Assembly: GCA_023412915.1 (NCBI GenBank)
Contig: JAEZRE010000009.1
Span: 124,001-188,000 of the forward strand
Direction of reading: 5' to 3'
Origin: Bacillota bacterium
GTDB taxonomy: Bacteria > Bacillota > Clostridia > Acetivibrionales > DTU013
Length of the DNA stretch: 64,000 bases
The stretch's first letter is position 1. Each line of letters begins with the position of its first letter. Shown piece after piece: positions 26,445 to 34,128 of this stretch. The position numbers and the translations under genes were made by a program. The notes under the pieces are model-generated. The model had not been told where the DNA came from. It saw only the letters and a program-made list of their open reading frames with translations, and made no database searches.

Positions 26445-27548
26445 ATGCAAGGAAAATATATATTGAAGCTGATCCCGGCCATCGGCCTCATATTATCACT
26501 TATATTTGCCAATCCTGTGAACACCGTTGTGGGAGAGGTAGATGTCTTCTCCGATGTCAAGACAAAAATCGGCGGTATAACAGAGGCGGAAAAGGCGACC
26601 CTCCAAAAGCTTTTTACACAGTCCCAGCTGATCGCGGAAACGGAGAAAAAGGCCGAACAGACGTCCCGGGACATCAAAAAGACCTCCGAACAGATCGAAA
26701 GCCTGAAAAGTAAAATAGAAGCTGACGGAACCAAATACGAAAATGAACGGGAAAGCCTGAAACAGGTGCTTCAAAGCTACCAAAGGATGGGTCCGGGGTC
26801 ATATCTGGAGATACTGCTGGAATCTGACAGCCTGAAAGACCTCCTGATGAGGATAAATACGCTCAGAGATCTTACGAACAATACCGGGAAGCTGATGGAC
26901 CGGATAGAGGAAGACAGGAAGCTACAGTCACAAGAGAAAACCAGGCTGTCGGACGAACTTGAGTCGGTGCAGGAAAAACAGTGCAGTCTGGCGAAAACCC
27001 TTTCCGAAGAAAATAAACTGAAAGAGGAGCTTAAAAAATATCTTGAGTCCCTGTCGACCGAGCGAAGCAGATACGAGGATTACCTCGGCAACCTGCAGCA
27101 GGCCTGGGACGGGATCGCTCCGCTGATTGTGGCTACCGCCGGCGAAATCACGGATTACTCCAAAAAGGTCAGCATCCCGCCTGATGCCTTCAAAATAACC
27201 TTTGGCTTTTTCACCGCCAGGATCACGATAGACGAAAAAACCATAAACGACCTCCTTGCCGGCGACCCGAAGCTGGAAAAGATAGATTTTTCATTCAGCT
27301 CCGGCAAGGTCACGGTGGAGTTCCCGGAAAGGAATCTGGCCATTACAGGTAAATTCGTCATAGCGGATGGCCATATACTGCGGTTCGAGGCTGACGGCGG
27401 CAGCTTTTACGGCATGACTCTCGATAAAGACTCCATATCGGATATGCTGAAGGATGTTGTCCTGGAGTTTGACCTGGAATCGCAGCTGGGCGGCAGCAAG
27501 TTGAAATCCGTCGACATAATGGACGGATATTTGAACGTTACGATATAG
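26445..27548 (+). CDS. Secreted coiled-coil protein, probable FtsEX partner without a hydrolase domain
   Basis: A signal peptide (KLIPAIGLILSLIFANP, about residues 7-25) is followed by a long heptad-rich coiled coil (about 45-225; EKKAEQTSRDIKKTSEQIES), resembling the coiled-coil halves of PcsB, CwlO and EnvC. The FtsX contact region may be the helical hairpin around GPGSYLEILLESDSLKDLLM, as in PcsB-type proteins. Instead of a CHAP, NlpC/P60 or LytM domain, the C-terminal ~135 residues look like a small beta-rich domain (KITFGFFTARITID, KVTVEFPERNLAITG) with no catalytic motif that I recognise. The start at 26445 lies behind GAGGGG. It precedes FtsE- and FtsX-like genes by 19 bases, so it likely transmits FtsEX conformational changes to a separate wall hydrolase. 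Confidence 0.72.
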   Translation: MQGKYILKLIPAIGLILSLIFANPVNTVVGEVDVFSDVKTKIGGITEAEKATLQKLFTQSQLIAETEKKAEQTSRDIKKTSEQIESLKSKIEADGTKYENERESLKQVLQSYQRMGPGSYLEILLESDSLKDLLMRINTLRDLTNNTGKLMDRIEEDRKLQSQEKTRLSDELESVQEKQCSLAKTLSEENKLKEELKKYLESLSTERSRYEDYLGNLQQAWDGIAPLIVATAGEITDYSKKVSIPPDAFKITFGFFTARITIDEKTINDLLAGDPKLEKIDFSFSSGKVTVEFPERNLAITGKFVIADGHILRFEADGGSFYGMTLDKDSISDMLKDVVLEFDLESQLGGSKLKSVDIMDGYLNVTI

Positions 27549-27567
27549 AGGGGCAGGAGAGGATCGT

Positions 27568-28248
27568 ATGATAAACGCTGAGAATGTCAGCCTGAGGTAC
27601 CCTGATGGGACCGAAGCGCTGAGGAATATAAACCTCGCGATAGGAAGCGGAGAGCTCGTGTATATCACCGGCCGGAGCGGTTCGGGGAAAACAAGCCTGC
27701 TCAAGCTACTGCTGGGTATGGAGTTTCCTTCAGGAGGTAATCTGACAGTGCTCGACCAGCGAATGGAAAAAGGCCGGGGCAGCGGCATCAGAAGGCTCCG
27801 TATGAAGGTAGGTCCCGTTTTCCAGGAATTCAGGCTTATCGACGGCAGGTCGGCTTTTGACAATGTCCTGCTGGGTATGCGTTTTCTGGATGTCCCCGGA
27901 AAACAGATGAGGGAGGCTGCGCTGGAAGCGTTGGAAACAGTCGGGCTCGGACATAAAATATCGTCCAGGGTCGAGAACCTGTCCTGGGGCGAAAGGCAGA
28001 GAGTGGCCATAGCTCGTGCCGTAGCGCGGAAGCCTTCGTTGATATTGGCCGACGAACCCACAGGTAATCTGGACCGGGAAAATGCAATGAATATACTTGG
28101 TATTCTGAATTCATTTAAAAATAAAGACACCTCCGTTGTAATAACAACCCACGCCACCCATCTGATCGATCCTTCGCTCGATGCGGTGCTTGTTACAATG
28201 GATGAAGGAAATATGAGATGCGAAAGGTCGAAGGCGGCGGTAAAATGA
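27568..28248 (+). CDS. FtsE-like ABC ATPase
   Basis: Cytoplasmic ATPase pairing with the FtsX-like protein that overlaps its stop codon (ATGA). Visible are YPDGTEALRNINLAI, Walker A GRSGSGKTS, Q-loop VFQEFRLIDGRSAFDNV (typical of FtsE), signature LSWGERQR, Walker B LILADEPTGNLD and H-loop TTHA. The signature has Trp where the second residue is normally Gly (LSGGE); the rest is conserved, so hydrolysis could be weakened or altered. Its 226 residues match FtsE. Because the operon lacks other division genes and carries a coiled-coil protein, it is called FtsE-like and not the housekeeping ftsE. Confidence 0.85.
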   Translation: MINAENVSLRYPDGTEALRNINLAIGSGELVYITGRSGSGKTSLLKLLLGMEFPSGGNLTVLDQRMEKGRGSGIRRLRMKVGPVFQEFRLIDGRSAFDNVLLGMRFLDVPGKQMREAALEALETVGLGHKISSRVENLSWGERQRVAIARAVARKPSLILADEPTGNLDRENAMNILGILNSFKNKDTSVVITTHATHLIDPSLDAVLVTMDEGNMRCERSKAAVK

Positions 28249-29132
28249 AAAATTTCTTTTCCAACCTCGGTTACTTTTTTAGAGAAACTTTTTTAATGAT
28301 ACGTTTGAGATTGTCTTCAAATATACTTTCATTTTTGAGCACAAGCATGATCTTTTTCATCCTTGCCCTGGTTGTGACGGGCTGGTGGATAAGCAGCGGT
28401 GTCACGCGCGCAATACAGGGAGAGGCTGAAATAAGCGCCTACTTCGGCGATACCGTCGGTCAGGATGGAGCTTTGAAGCTCGTTGAAAGTATAAAGGCAA
28501 TCGAAGGAGTCAAATCCGCCCGCCTTGTCGACGACAAGGAAGCGCTCGCGGACATGCAGAAGATCCTTGGGAAAGAGTCGGAGATCCTCAAGGTATTCGA
28601 TGAAAATCCTTTCACTTCCTATATCGAGGTAAATATCGAACTGGATTCGGTGGACAGCATACTGGGGGAATTGAAAAACCTCCCGGGAATTGCTTCCGTC
28701 AGGGACAACCGGGATGTGCTCGACCGCATAAAATCCATCTCCAGCCTGTTTATGTTTATCGGCTGGCTGGTGCTTGCCGCCGCCGCCATTACTACTCTCG
28801 TGATAATATCGCACATAATAAGGCTGGCAATACAGGACAACCGCGAGCAAATAAATACGCTCAAGCTCCTGGGGGCCCCCGGAGCCTTCATTTCCTTCCC
28901 GTTCGTGTTGCAGGGATTGCTGATGACACTGGGCGGAGGGATACTTGCGTCATTGCTTACTTCCTTCGTACTTGGGCAAATATATGCCCGGATATCCGGC
29001 CCGCTACCTTTTATTCCGCTGCCGCCTGCCGCGTTGATCGTCAATGCCATGTTCACGGTGATAATAACTGCAAGCGCGGCGCTCGGCATTGTCGGAAGCC
29101 TGCTCGGACTGCCTTCTTCTGAAAACGGATAA
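28245..29132 (+). CDS. FtsX-like membrane protein
   Basis: Four-helix FtsX protein of 295 residues. TM1 is near ILSFLSTSMIFFILALVV, an extracytoplasmic domain follows (EAEISAYFGDTVGQDGALKL through about residue 165), then TM2-TM4 (MFIGWLVLAAAAITTLVII, FVLQGLLMTLGGGILASLL, MFTVIITASAALGIVGSLLG). The pattern VSIYLXD-like of FtsX is represented by EISAYFGD. The start at 28245 gives an ATGA overlap with the ATPase; an in-frame ATG at 28218 is within the ATPase gene. Together with the two upstream genes it should form a complex that relays ATP hydrolysis through the membrane to the coiled-coil partner. Confidence 0.85.
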   Translation: MKNFFSNLGYFFRETFLMIRLRLSSNILSFLSTSMIFFILALVVTGWWISSGVTRAIQGEAEISAYFGDTVGQDGALKLVESIKAIEGVKSARLVDDKEALADMQKILGKESEILKVFDENPFTSYIEVNIELDSVDSILGELKNLPGIASVRDNRDVLDRIKSISSLFMFIGWLVLAAAAITTLVIISHIIRLAIQDNREQINTLKLLGAPGAFISFPFVLQGLLMTLGGGILASLLTSFVLGQIYARISGPLPFIPLPPAALIVNAMFTVIITASAALGIVGSLLGLPSSENG

Positions 29133-29177
29133 TACAGTGCAATTACGTTTGCTGCTGCAGACCCGGTTTGATCGGCT

Positions 29178-29519
29178 CTACAGCAGTACTATCGTTACCC
29201 CCGGGTTACACCTGCCCAGATCCCTGTCATTTCTCAATTCAGCATGTCGGGCTATTATTTCTCTCGCCGAGCTGTTGAAAATATCCCAGCTGTCGCCGGG
29301 AACATAATCCTTTAAGAAGCCTTCCTTCTTTTTAGCTGCGAGATATTCCAGTATGCCCTTTTTCAGACGTCCTCCGACGCCGGACGAGCCATAGCCGTGT
29401 ATTACCTTCAGTACTTTGACGCCCTGCTTTCTCGCAGTAATTATTTCAAGGTACAGCTTCTTTGTACCTATGTCTACGGTAGGCATTCCAACCTCGATAT
29501 CAATAACTTTAAGCAGCAT
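29178..29519 (-). CDS. Smr-domain protein (small MutS-related)
   Basis: A 113-residue stand-alone Smr domain. The central motif KVIHGYGSSGVGGRLKKGI and the preceding helix typical of Smr proteins are visible. Stand-alone Smr domains are nucleases or RNA/DNA-binding modules with reported roles in ribosome-collision cleavage or recombination; which applies here is not visible. It ends facing the FtsX-like gene with 45 bases between. Confidence 0.8.
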   Translation of the reverse strand: MLLKVIDIEVGMPTVDIGTKKLYLEIITARKQGVKVLKVIHGYGSSGVGGRLKKGILEYLAAKKKEGFLKDYVPGDSWDIFNSSAREIIARHAELRNDRDLGRCNPGVTIVLL

Positions 29520-29647
29520 ACCAAACCCCGGCTTCCGTAATGTTCTGATTGTATTTCAGTCTTCATTCATGGGAAAATTATATCTGAAAACCTGGCATTG
29601 TCAACCCCGGAGCCTCTCGTGAATAGGATGAAAAGGGGTGCAGCGAT

Positions 29648-29980
29648 ATGTACAGGATCGAGATCGACAGAAACAGACGAAAACTCAAGCTGTTTGACGA
29701 TGACAAGCTTGTGAGGGAATATCCGGTAGCGGTTGGAAAACCTTCCACGCCGACGCCCGAAGGCAATTGGAGCATTATTGATAAAGCTCTCTGGGGTGAA
29801 CAGTTCGGAGGCCATTTTATGAGGCTGAGCGTTCCGTGGGGCGTGTACGGGATCCATGGCACAAACAAGCCCTGGTCCATAGGCCAGGCGGTCTCACACG
29901 GGTGTGTACGCATGTACAGCAGCGATGCCGCTGAACTGTACAATACGGTTTTTGTCGGCACCGCAGTGCTGATTTATTGA
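29648..29980 (+). CDS. Minimal L,D-transpeptidase (YkuD domain) without signal peptide
   Basis: The whole 110-residue protein is a YkuD catalytic domain: IDRNRRKLKLFDDDKLVREYPVAVGK at the N-terminus, TPTPEGNWSI, and the active site YGIHGTNKP followed by SHGCVRM with the catalytic Cys and its His. Such enzymes form 3-3 cross-links in peptidoglycan or attach proteins. The start is an ATG behind AAGGGG, and no signal peptide or membrane segment can be read, which is unusual for an enzyme whose substrate is outside the cell. Similar short forms are common in Clostridia and Bacilli, where spore-coat or unconventional export is possible. Confidence 0.88.
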   Translation: MYRIEIDRNRRKLKLFDDDKLVREYPVAVGKPSTPTPEGNWSIIDKALWGEQFGGHFMRLSVPWGVYGIHGTNKPWSIGQAVSHGCVRMYSSDAAELYNTVFVGTAVLIY

Positions 29981-30071
29981 AATATCAAATTGAGCGAGTC
30001 CTAATTAAAGCTTGATTTATTGGATATACTGTTTAATAAATCATATGCATATTTCAAGGAGGATCTCTCAA

Positions 30072-30686
30072 ATGAGAACTAAAATCATACCGATGACGGT
30101 CGCTGTTTTATTTTTGCTAGCAGGTTGCGCGCAGCCGAATACAGGCAATGGAAACCAGAATACTACGGCGCAGACAGCGACACAGCCAAGCCAGACTACG
30201 GGACAAACAACTGCTCAGACTACGACACAGGCCAATACCTCTGACGCCGTAACATCTGCGTCTATCGTGAACAATTCAGACGCTTTTGTAAAGGCGATCA
30301 GCAATACCGGGACATGGATAATAGCGGTGACCAAGGATGTTACTGTGGATAAGGATATAGTGCTTGAAGGCGAGTTCAAAAACGGGAAGAAAGATGATGC
30401 CGGTAAGGATATCATACAGCGGAAGGTGGCTTTGTACGCACAGGACGAAAACCGCAAAATAACCGCCAGATTTACCCTGACTGCGCCTAAATTTACCATC
30501 ACCAGCCCTGAAGCGAGTATCCAGCACGGGACTTTCAAGGGCGACCTGTACGTTTCGGTCAAGAACTTCAAACTTATAGACGCTACTGTCGATGGGAACG
30601 TATATTTTACGACCGATGAGGCAAAATCCACCTTCAGTATGGATCAGACCAGTAAAATAACGGGAAAACAGGAACTGAAGAAATAA
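30072..30686 (+). CDS. Lipoprotein of unknown function
   Basis: A lipoprotein signal peptide with lipobox LAGC (Cys19) is followed by a Thr/Gln-rich low-complexity linker (repeats of TAQTT) and a ~130-residue beta-rich domain (KITARFTLTAPKFTITSPEA; HGTFKGDLYVSVKNF). The strand pattern with regularly spaced hydrophobics may be a short parallel beta-helix, but no family is recognised. The start at 30072 is fixed by AAGGAGG; an in-frame ATG at 30012 has no such site. It is a single gene, probably exposed on the outer face of the membrane. Confidence 0.75.
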   Translation: MRTKIIPMTVAVLFLLAGCAQPNTGNGNQNTTAQTATQPSQTTGQTTAQTTTQANTSDAVTSASIVNNSDAFVKAISNTGTWIIAVTKDVTVDKDIVLEGEFKNGKKDDAGKDIIQRKVALYAQDENRKITARFTLTAPKFTITSPEASIQHGTFKGDLYVSVKNFKLIDATVDGNVYFTTDEAKSTFSMDQTSKITGKQELKK

Positions 30687-30790
30687 TCATTTTAAACTTC
30701 GATTTAAAATTCGTGAAAGTATCGATTACTGTAAAACGGCGACTATTCGCGTCAACGAATGGAAACCGTTTTTTTCGTATATCAAGGATA

Positions 30791-30819
30791 TTGAACATTA
30801 ATTGACAAAAGGATATAAT
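30791..30819 (+). promoter_or_regulatory. Promoter of the GGDEF/EAL gene with a long leader
   Basis: TTGAAC (30791-30796) and TATAAT (30814-30819) are 17 bases apart. The implied 5-prime leader is about 175 bases, A/T-rich. I found no GEMM-type c-di-GMP riboswitch pattern or terminator hairpin in it. The rest of 30687-31000 holds no recognisable gene. Confidence 0.6.
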
Positions 30820-31000
30820 TATGGACAATAGTCAATAGATAAAATAAGGAAAAAAAGAAAATACGAAAAAGAGAAAATACGACGTCACATTGTATGGATG
30901 GTTACATAATAATTTTACAATTTATAGTTTTAGAAAAAATTATTGTGGTAAAAAATCTATGTCAACACTCCCTTGAACTAAATTAACCGAGGTACATAAT

Positions 31001-33115
31001 TTGATTAAAAAAGTTGTGAAGCATCAAGCCTTTACTATTATTGTGTTTTTTCTATGCCTGACAGATAAAGATTATGTATACGCATTGGGCTGCGATGCTG
31101 CCGGAGCAGTCCGCGCAGGCCCTGTGGCAGCGTTTGTAATGCTGACGCTGCTGGTCTGCATACTGGCATTATACGCAAAGAAGCTTTCGAAAATAAAGCG
31201 GGAGCTCTCGGACAATCATGAAGAACTGACACAGCTGTATGAAGAATTGACTGCATCCGATGAAGAACTGAGGCAGCAATATGACGAATTGATCACAATA
31301 AAGGAAAACCTCGCCGCCAGTGAGGACAGGTTCAGGGTCGCGGCAGACGGCTCGGATGCAATTATCTGGGATGTCGATTTGTCAAATATGCATTATGAGT
31401 TTTCCAACAAGTTGTATGAGCTGCTGGGTTATGAGAAAGGTGAGCTTGATGAAGCCAACGGAGGCTGGAGGTCTATCATTCACCCGGAGGATGCCTTTGC
31501 TGCGGAGAAGGCTAGAAAGGATCATTTAAACGGTAAAACGCCATTTTACAATACCGAATACAGGATGAAAAGAAAAAACGGCGGATATATATGGTTCAAT
31601 ATCAGAGGGAAGGCGCTTAAGGACGGTAACGGCAATAATATCCGGTTTGCCGGCTCGCTGATCGACATAAGCGAAAGAAAGGACTATGAGACCAGGCTTC
31701 AGGAAAGCTACAAGGAGCTTGAATCGGCAAATGAAGAGCTGAAGGAAGCTCAGGAGGAATTGAGGAAGCAATATGACGAAATACTGATGAATCACCTGCA
31801 GATAAAACAGACCGAGGAAAGGCTAATCCACCTCGCGTATCACGACGCCCTGACAGGGCTGCCGAACAAACAGGCGCTGTATGAGCATGCCGACAAGGCT
31901 TTCATGGAATGCAGCGGCGGAAATAATGCGCTGCTGTTCATTGATATGGACAATTTCAAATATATAAACGATACGTTGGGACATGCCTCGGGAGACAGTC
32001 TTATCTGCAAGGTCAGCGAAAGGCTGACGGCGCTTATGAAGGATAGCTGTTCGCTTTACAGGCTCAGCGGAGACGAGTTCGTAATAATTATTCACAATAT
32101 CGACGGGCGAGACGACGCAGAGGTTTTTGCTTCGCATATCCATGCCGGTTTCAAAGAGAAATTCCTGCTCAAAGACAGCGTGCTTTATGTCAGCCTCAGC
32201 ATAGGAATCGCCATTGCGCCCGAGCACGGGCACAAAGTTGAGGAACTGTTGAAAAACGCCGATATAGCGATGTATAAAGCCAAGGAAACCGGCAGGAACA
32301 GGTATATTGTATATGATGTGCTAATGAATAAATTCTTTACCGAAAGAGCAAAGCTGGAGAAGAATTTGTATTCTGCGCTTGGCAATAACGAATTTGAAAT
32401 ATACTATCAGCCGCAGTTGGACCTGGAGCTGAACAGAATCACAGGCTACGAAGCTTTGCTCAGGTGGAGGAACCCCGAGCTTGGTTCCATTTCTCCGCTC
32501 AAGTTCATTCCCGTAGCGGAAGACACACATCTGATAATACCGTTGGGCTATTGGGTATTGCGCAATGCCTGCGCTTTTTTGAAGGAACTGCATGAAAAAG
32601 GCTACAACGACTTGACGATCTCTGTGAATATTTCTGTGATCCAGTTGCTTCAAACAGATTTCAGTATTATCGTAACGGATATACTCGAATTCTACGGCCT
32701 GGATCCCGAATTTCTGGAGCTTGAGATTACAGAGACAGTGCTGATGGAGTCATTGGAGGAAATAACCTCGAAGTTGGTCAGGTTAAGGGAAAAAGGGGTA
32801 AGGATCGCACTTGACGATTTCGGGAAAGGATATTCTTCGCTGAGCTACCTGAAGCAACTGCCGATTTCGACCCTTAAGATAGACAAAACATTCGTTGACG
32901 GCATTTCAGATGATTATGACGCCTCTCTGACAGGGCATATCATATCGATCGGAAAGTGCATGGGAATGTGCGTAATAGCCGAGGGGGTTGAGAAACAGGA
33001 ACAGCTGCAGTTTCTGATCCGGCATGAATGCAACAAAATTCAGGGCTTTTTATTCAGCAGGCCGGTTCCGGGAGAAGAGGCAAAGGAACTGCTTGCAAAC
33101 TTTAATCGGGACTAA
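31001..33115 (+). CDS. Membrane-bound PAS-GGDEF-EAL cyclic-di-GMP signalling protein
   Basis: Makes and/or degrades cyclic-di-GMP. Order: two N-terminal hydrophobic segments (about 8-20 and 40-58), a coiled coil (about 60-105), a PAS_3-type sensor domain (about 106-225), a second coiled coil, a GGDEF domain (about 280-440) and an EAL domain (about 455-700). The GGDEF signature reads SGDEF (S356), a variant that may or may not be active. The EAL residues look complete: EALLRW (E484), NIS, ELEITE, DDFGKGYSS, LKIDKTF, AEGVE and QGFLFSRP, so phosphodiesterase activity is likely. The start is a TTG with GAGGT upstream. Two hemerythrin genes follow closely, suggesting oxygen or redox sensing linked to c-di-GMP. 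Confidence 0.9.
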   Translation: MIKKVVKHQAFTIIVFFLCLTDKDYVYALGCDAAGAVRAGPVAAFVMLTLLVCILALYAKKLSKIKRELSDNHEELTQLYEELTASDEELRQQYDELITIKENLAASEDRFRVAADGSDAIIWDVDLSNMHYEFSNKLYELLGYEKGELDEANGGWRSIIHPEDAFAAEKARKDHLNGKTPFYNTEYRMKRKNGGYIWFNIRGKALKDGNGNNIRFAGSLIDISERKDYETRLQESYKELESANEELKEAQEELRKQYDEILMNHLQIKQTEERLIHLAYHDALTGLPNKQALYEHADKAFMECSGGNNALLFIDMDNFKYINDTLGHASGDSLICKVSERLTALMKDSCSLYRLSGDEFVIIIHNIDGRDDAEVFASHIHAGFKEKFLLKDSVLYVSLSIGIAIAPEHGHKVEELLKNADIAMYKAKETGRNRYIVYDVLMNKFFTERAKLEKNLYSALGNNEFEIYYQPQLDLELNRITGYEALLRWRNPELGSISPLKFIPVAEDTHLIIPLGYWVLRNACAFLKELHEKGYNDLTISVNISVIQLLQTDFSIIVTDILEFYGLDPEFLELEITETVLMESLEEITSKLVRLREKGVRIALDDFGKGYSSLSYLKQLPISTLKIDKTFVDGISDDYDASLTGHIISIGKCMGMCVIAEGVEKQEQLQFLIRHECNKIQGFLFSRPVPGEEAKELLANFNRD

Positions 33116-33144
33116 GCAAATTCTATATCGGGAGGAAAATAAGG

Positions 33145-33561
33145 GTGTATTTTGAATGGAAGGACACATACAGCGTAAATGTGGCTGAAATTGACAGTCA
33201 GCACAAGAAGATGTTTGAGATAGGGAGCAGGATATCCGATCTGGTACTGGCGAAGGACGGGTATGACCATTATGATGAAATAATGGAGATTTTAATGGAA
33301 TTGACGGAGTATACCATATGCCATTTCGATTACGAGGAAAAGCTGATGGAGCAGTATGGCTACGAGGAGTTGGACTCCCACCGGTTTGAACACGTATTCC
33401 TCACTAAAAAAATAAAGAAGCTGCAGGAAAAGGATATCGATACTAATCAAAAAAAGGTTACGATAGATCTTATAGCCTTTGTTTCGGATTGGATCTCCGG
33501 ACATATCCTGATGGCAGACATGAAATACAGAGACCATTTCAACGCGATGGGAGTCAGATAA
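33145..33561 (+). CDS. Bacteriohemerythrin
   Basis: 138-residue four-helix oxygen-binding di-iron protein. All expected ligands can be seen: His in DSQHKKMFEIG, His and Glu in CHFDYEEKLM, H79 and H83 in SHRFEH, and His and Asp in SGHILMAD. The start is a GTG behind GGGAGGA, 29 bases after the c-di-GMP gene. Its likely role in an anaerobe is oxygen sensing, scavenging or delivery. The genes probably form an operon with the GGDEF/EAL gene. Confidence 0.92.
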   Translation: MYFEWKDTYSVNVAEIDSQHKKMFEIGSRISDLVLAKDGYDHYDEIMEILMELTEYTICHFDYEEKLMEQYGYEELDSHRFEHVFLTKKIKKLQEKDIDTNQKKVTIDLIAFVSDWISGHILMADMKYRDHFNAMGVR

Positions 33562-33582
33562 AAAATTTGGAGGTGCAAAAAA

Positions 33583-34002
33583 ATGGCATTTGAATGGAAA
33601 GACCGTTACAAACTGGACATAGACGTGATAGACAGACAGCATAAAATGCTTTTTGAAATAGGGGCAAGGGTCTACGAGCTTGCCGTCCTGGAGGACTCGT
33701 ACGATCACTTCGACGAGATAATGGGGTTGCTGAACGGATTACTGGATTATGCCGAATACCATTTCGCCTATGAAGAGGAACTGATGAAGAAATACGACTA
33801 TCAGGGCCGGGAAGACCAGGAGCAGGAGCATGAATTCTACACAAAGAGGATCAGAGGCGTCTCTCCTGAAGAGGTCGATAATGATCAAAATAAAACGATT
33901 GTGCAAATAGTCGACTTTTTATCTGAATGGATCAGCAGCCATATCCTGTTGTCCGACCGTAAATATGCCGCATATCTTAATGAAAAGGGCGTCGTGATAT
34001 GA
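33583..34002 (+). CDS. Second hemerythrin-like protein with one iron ligand replaced
   Basis: 139-residue paralogue of the preceding bacteriohemerythrin, 21 bases downstream and alignable without gaps in the core. Most ligands are retained (DRQHKMLFEIG, YHFAYEEEL, H83, SHILLSD), but the first His of the HxxxH pair is Gln (Q79 in DQEQEH) where the first paralogue has H79. This should perturb one iron or make the site mononuclear, so the protein may differ in oxygen affinity or act as a sensor partner. It has its own strong ribosome site (GGAGGTG). Confidence 0.85.
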   Translation: MAFEWKDRYKLDIDVIDRQHKMLFEIGARVYELAVLEDSYDHFDEIMGLLNGLLDYAEYHFAYEEELMKKYDYQGREDQEQEHEFYTKRIRGVSPEEVDNDQNKTIVQIVDFLSEWISSHILLSDRKYAAYLNEKGVVI

Positions 34003-34036
34003 TGCACGCGTTTTGCTGAAAATCTATGAACTGCGA

Positions 34037-34066
34037 TTGACTTAAATACTTTTATTATGGTATTGT
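34037..34066 (+). promoter_or_regulatory. Probable promoter of the DUF1846 / SLOG / TIR gene group
   Basis: TTGACT (34037-34042) and TATTGT (34061-34066) are 18 bases apart, about 60 bases before the DUF1846 start. No terminator separates the next two genes, so this may serve all three. Confidence 0.4.
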
Positions 34067-34128
34067 ATGAAAGGAAAATATCGAATTCTTAAAAATCTGC
34101 CAGCCAAATTAAATATAGGAGCGTCAAA

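Noticed and set aside
30801..30819. TTGACA next to TATAAT before the c-di-GMP gene
   Set aside because: The spacing is only 7 bases. The TTGAAC at 30791 with a 17-base spacer explains the same -10 better.
30826..31000. Riboswitch in the leader of the GGDEF/EAL gene
   Set aside because: The long leader suggested a c-di-GMP riboswitch, but no conserved GEMM motif, stem set or terminator is visible.
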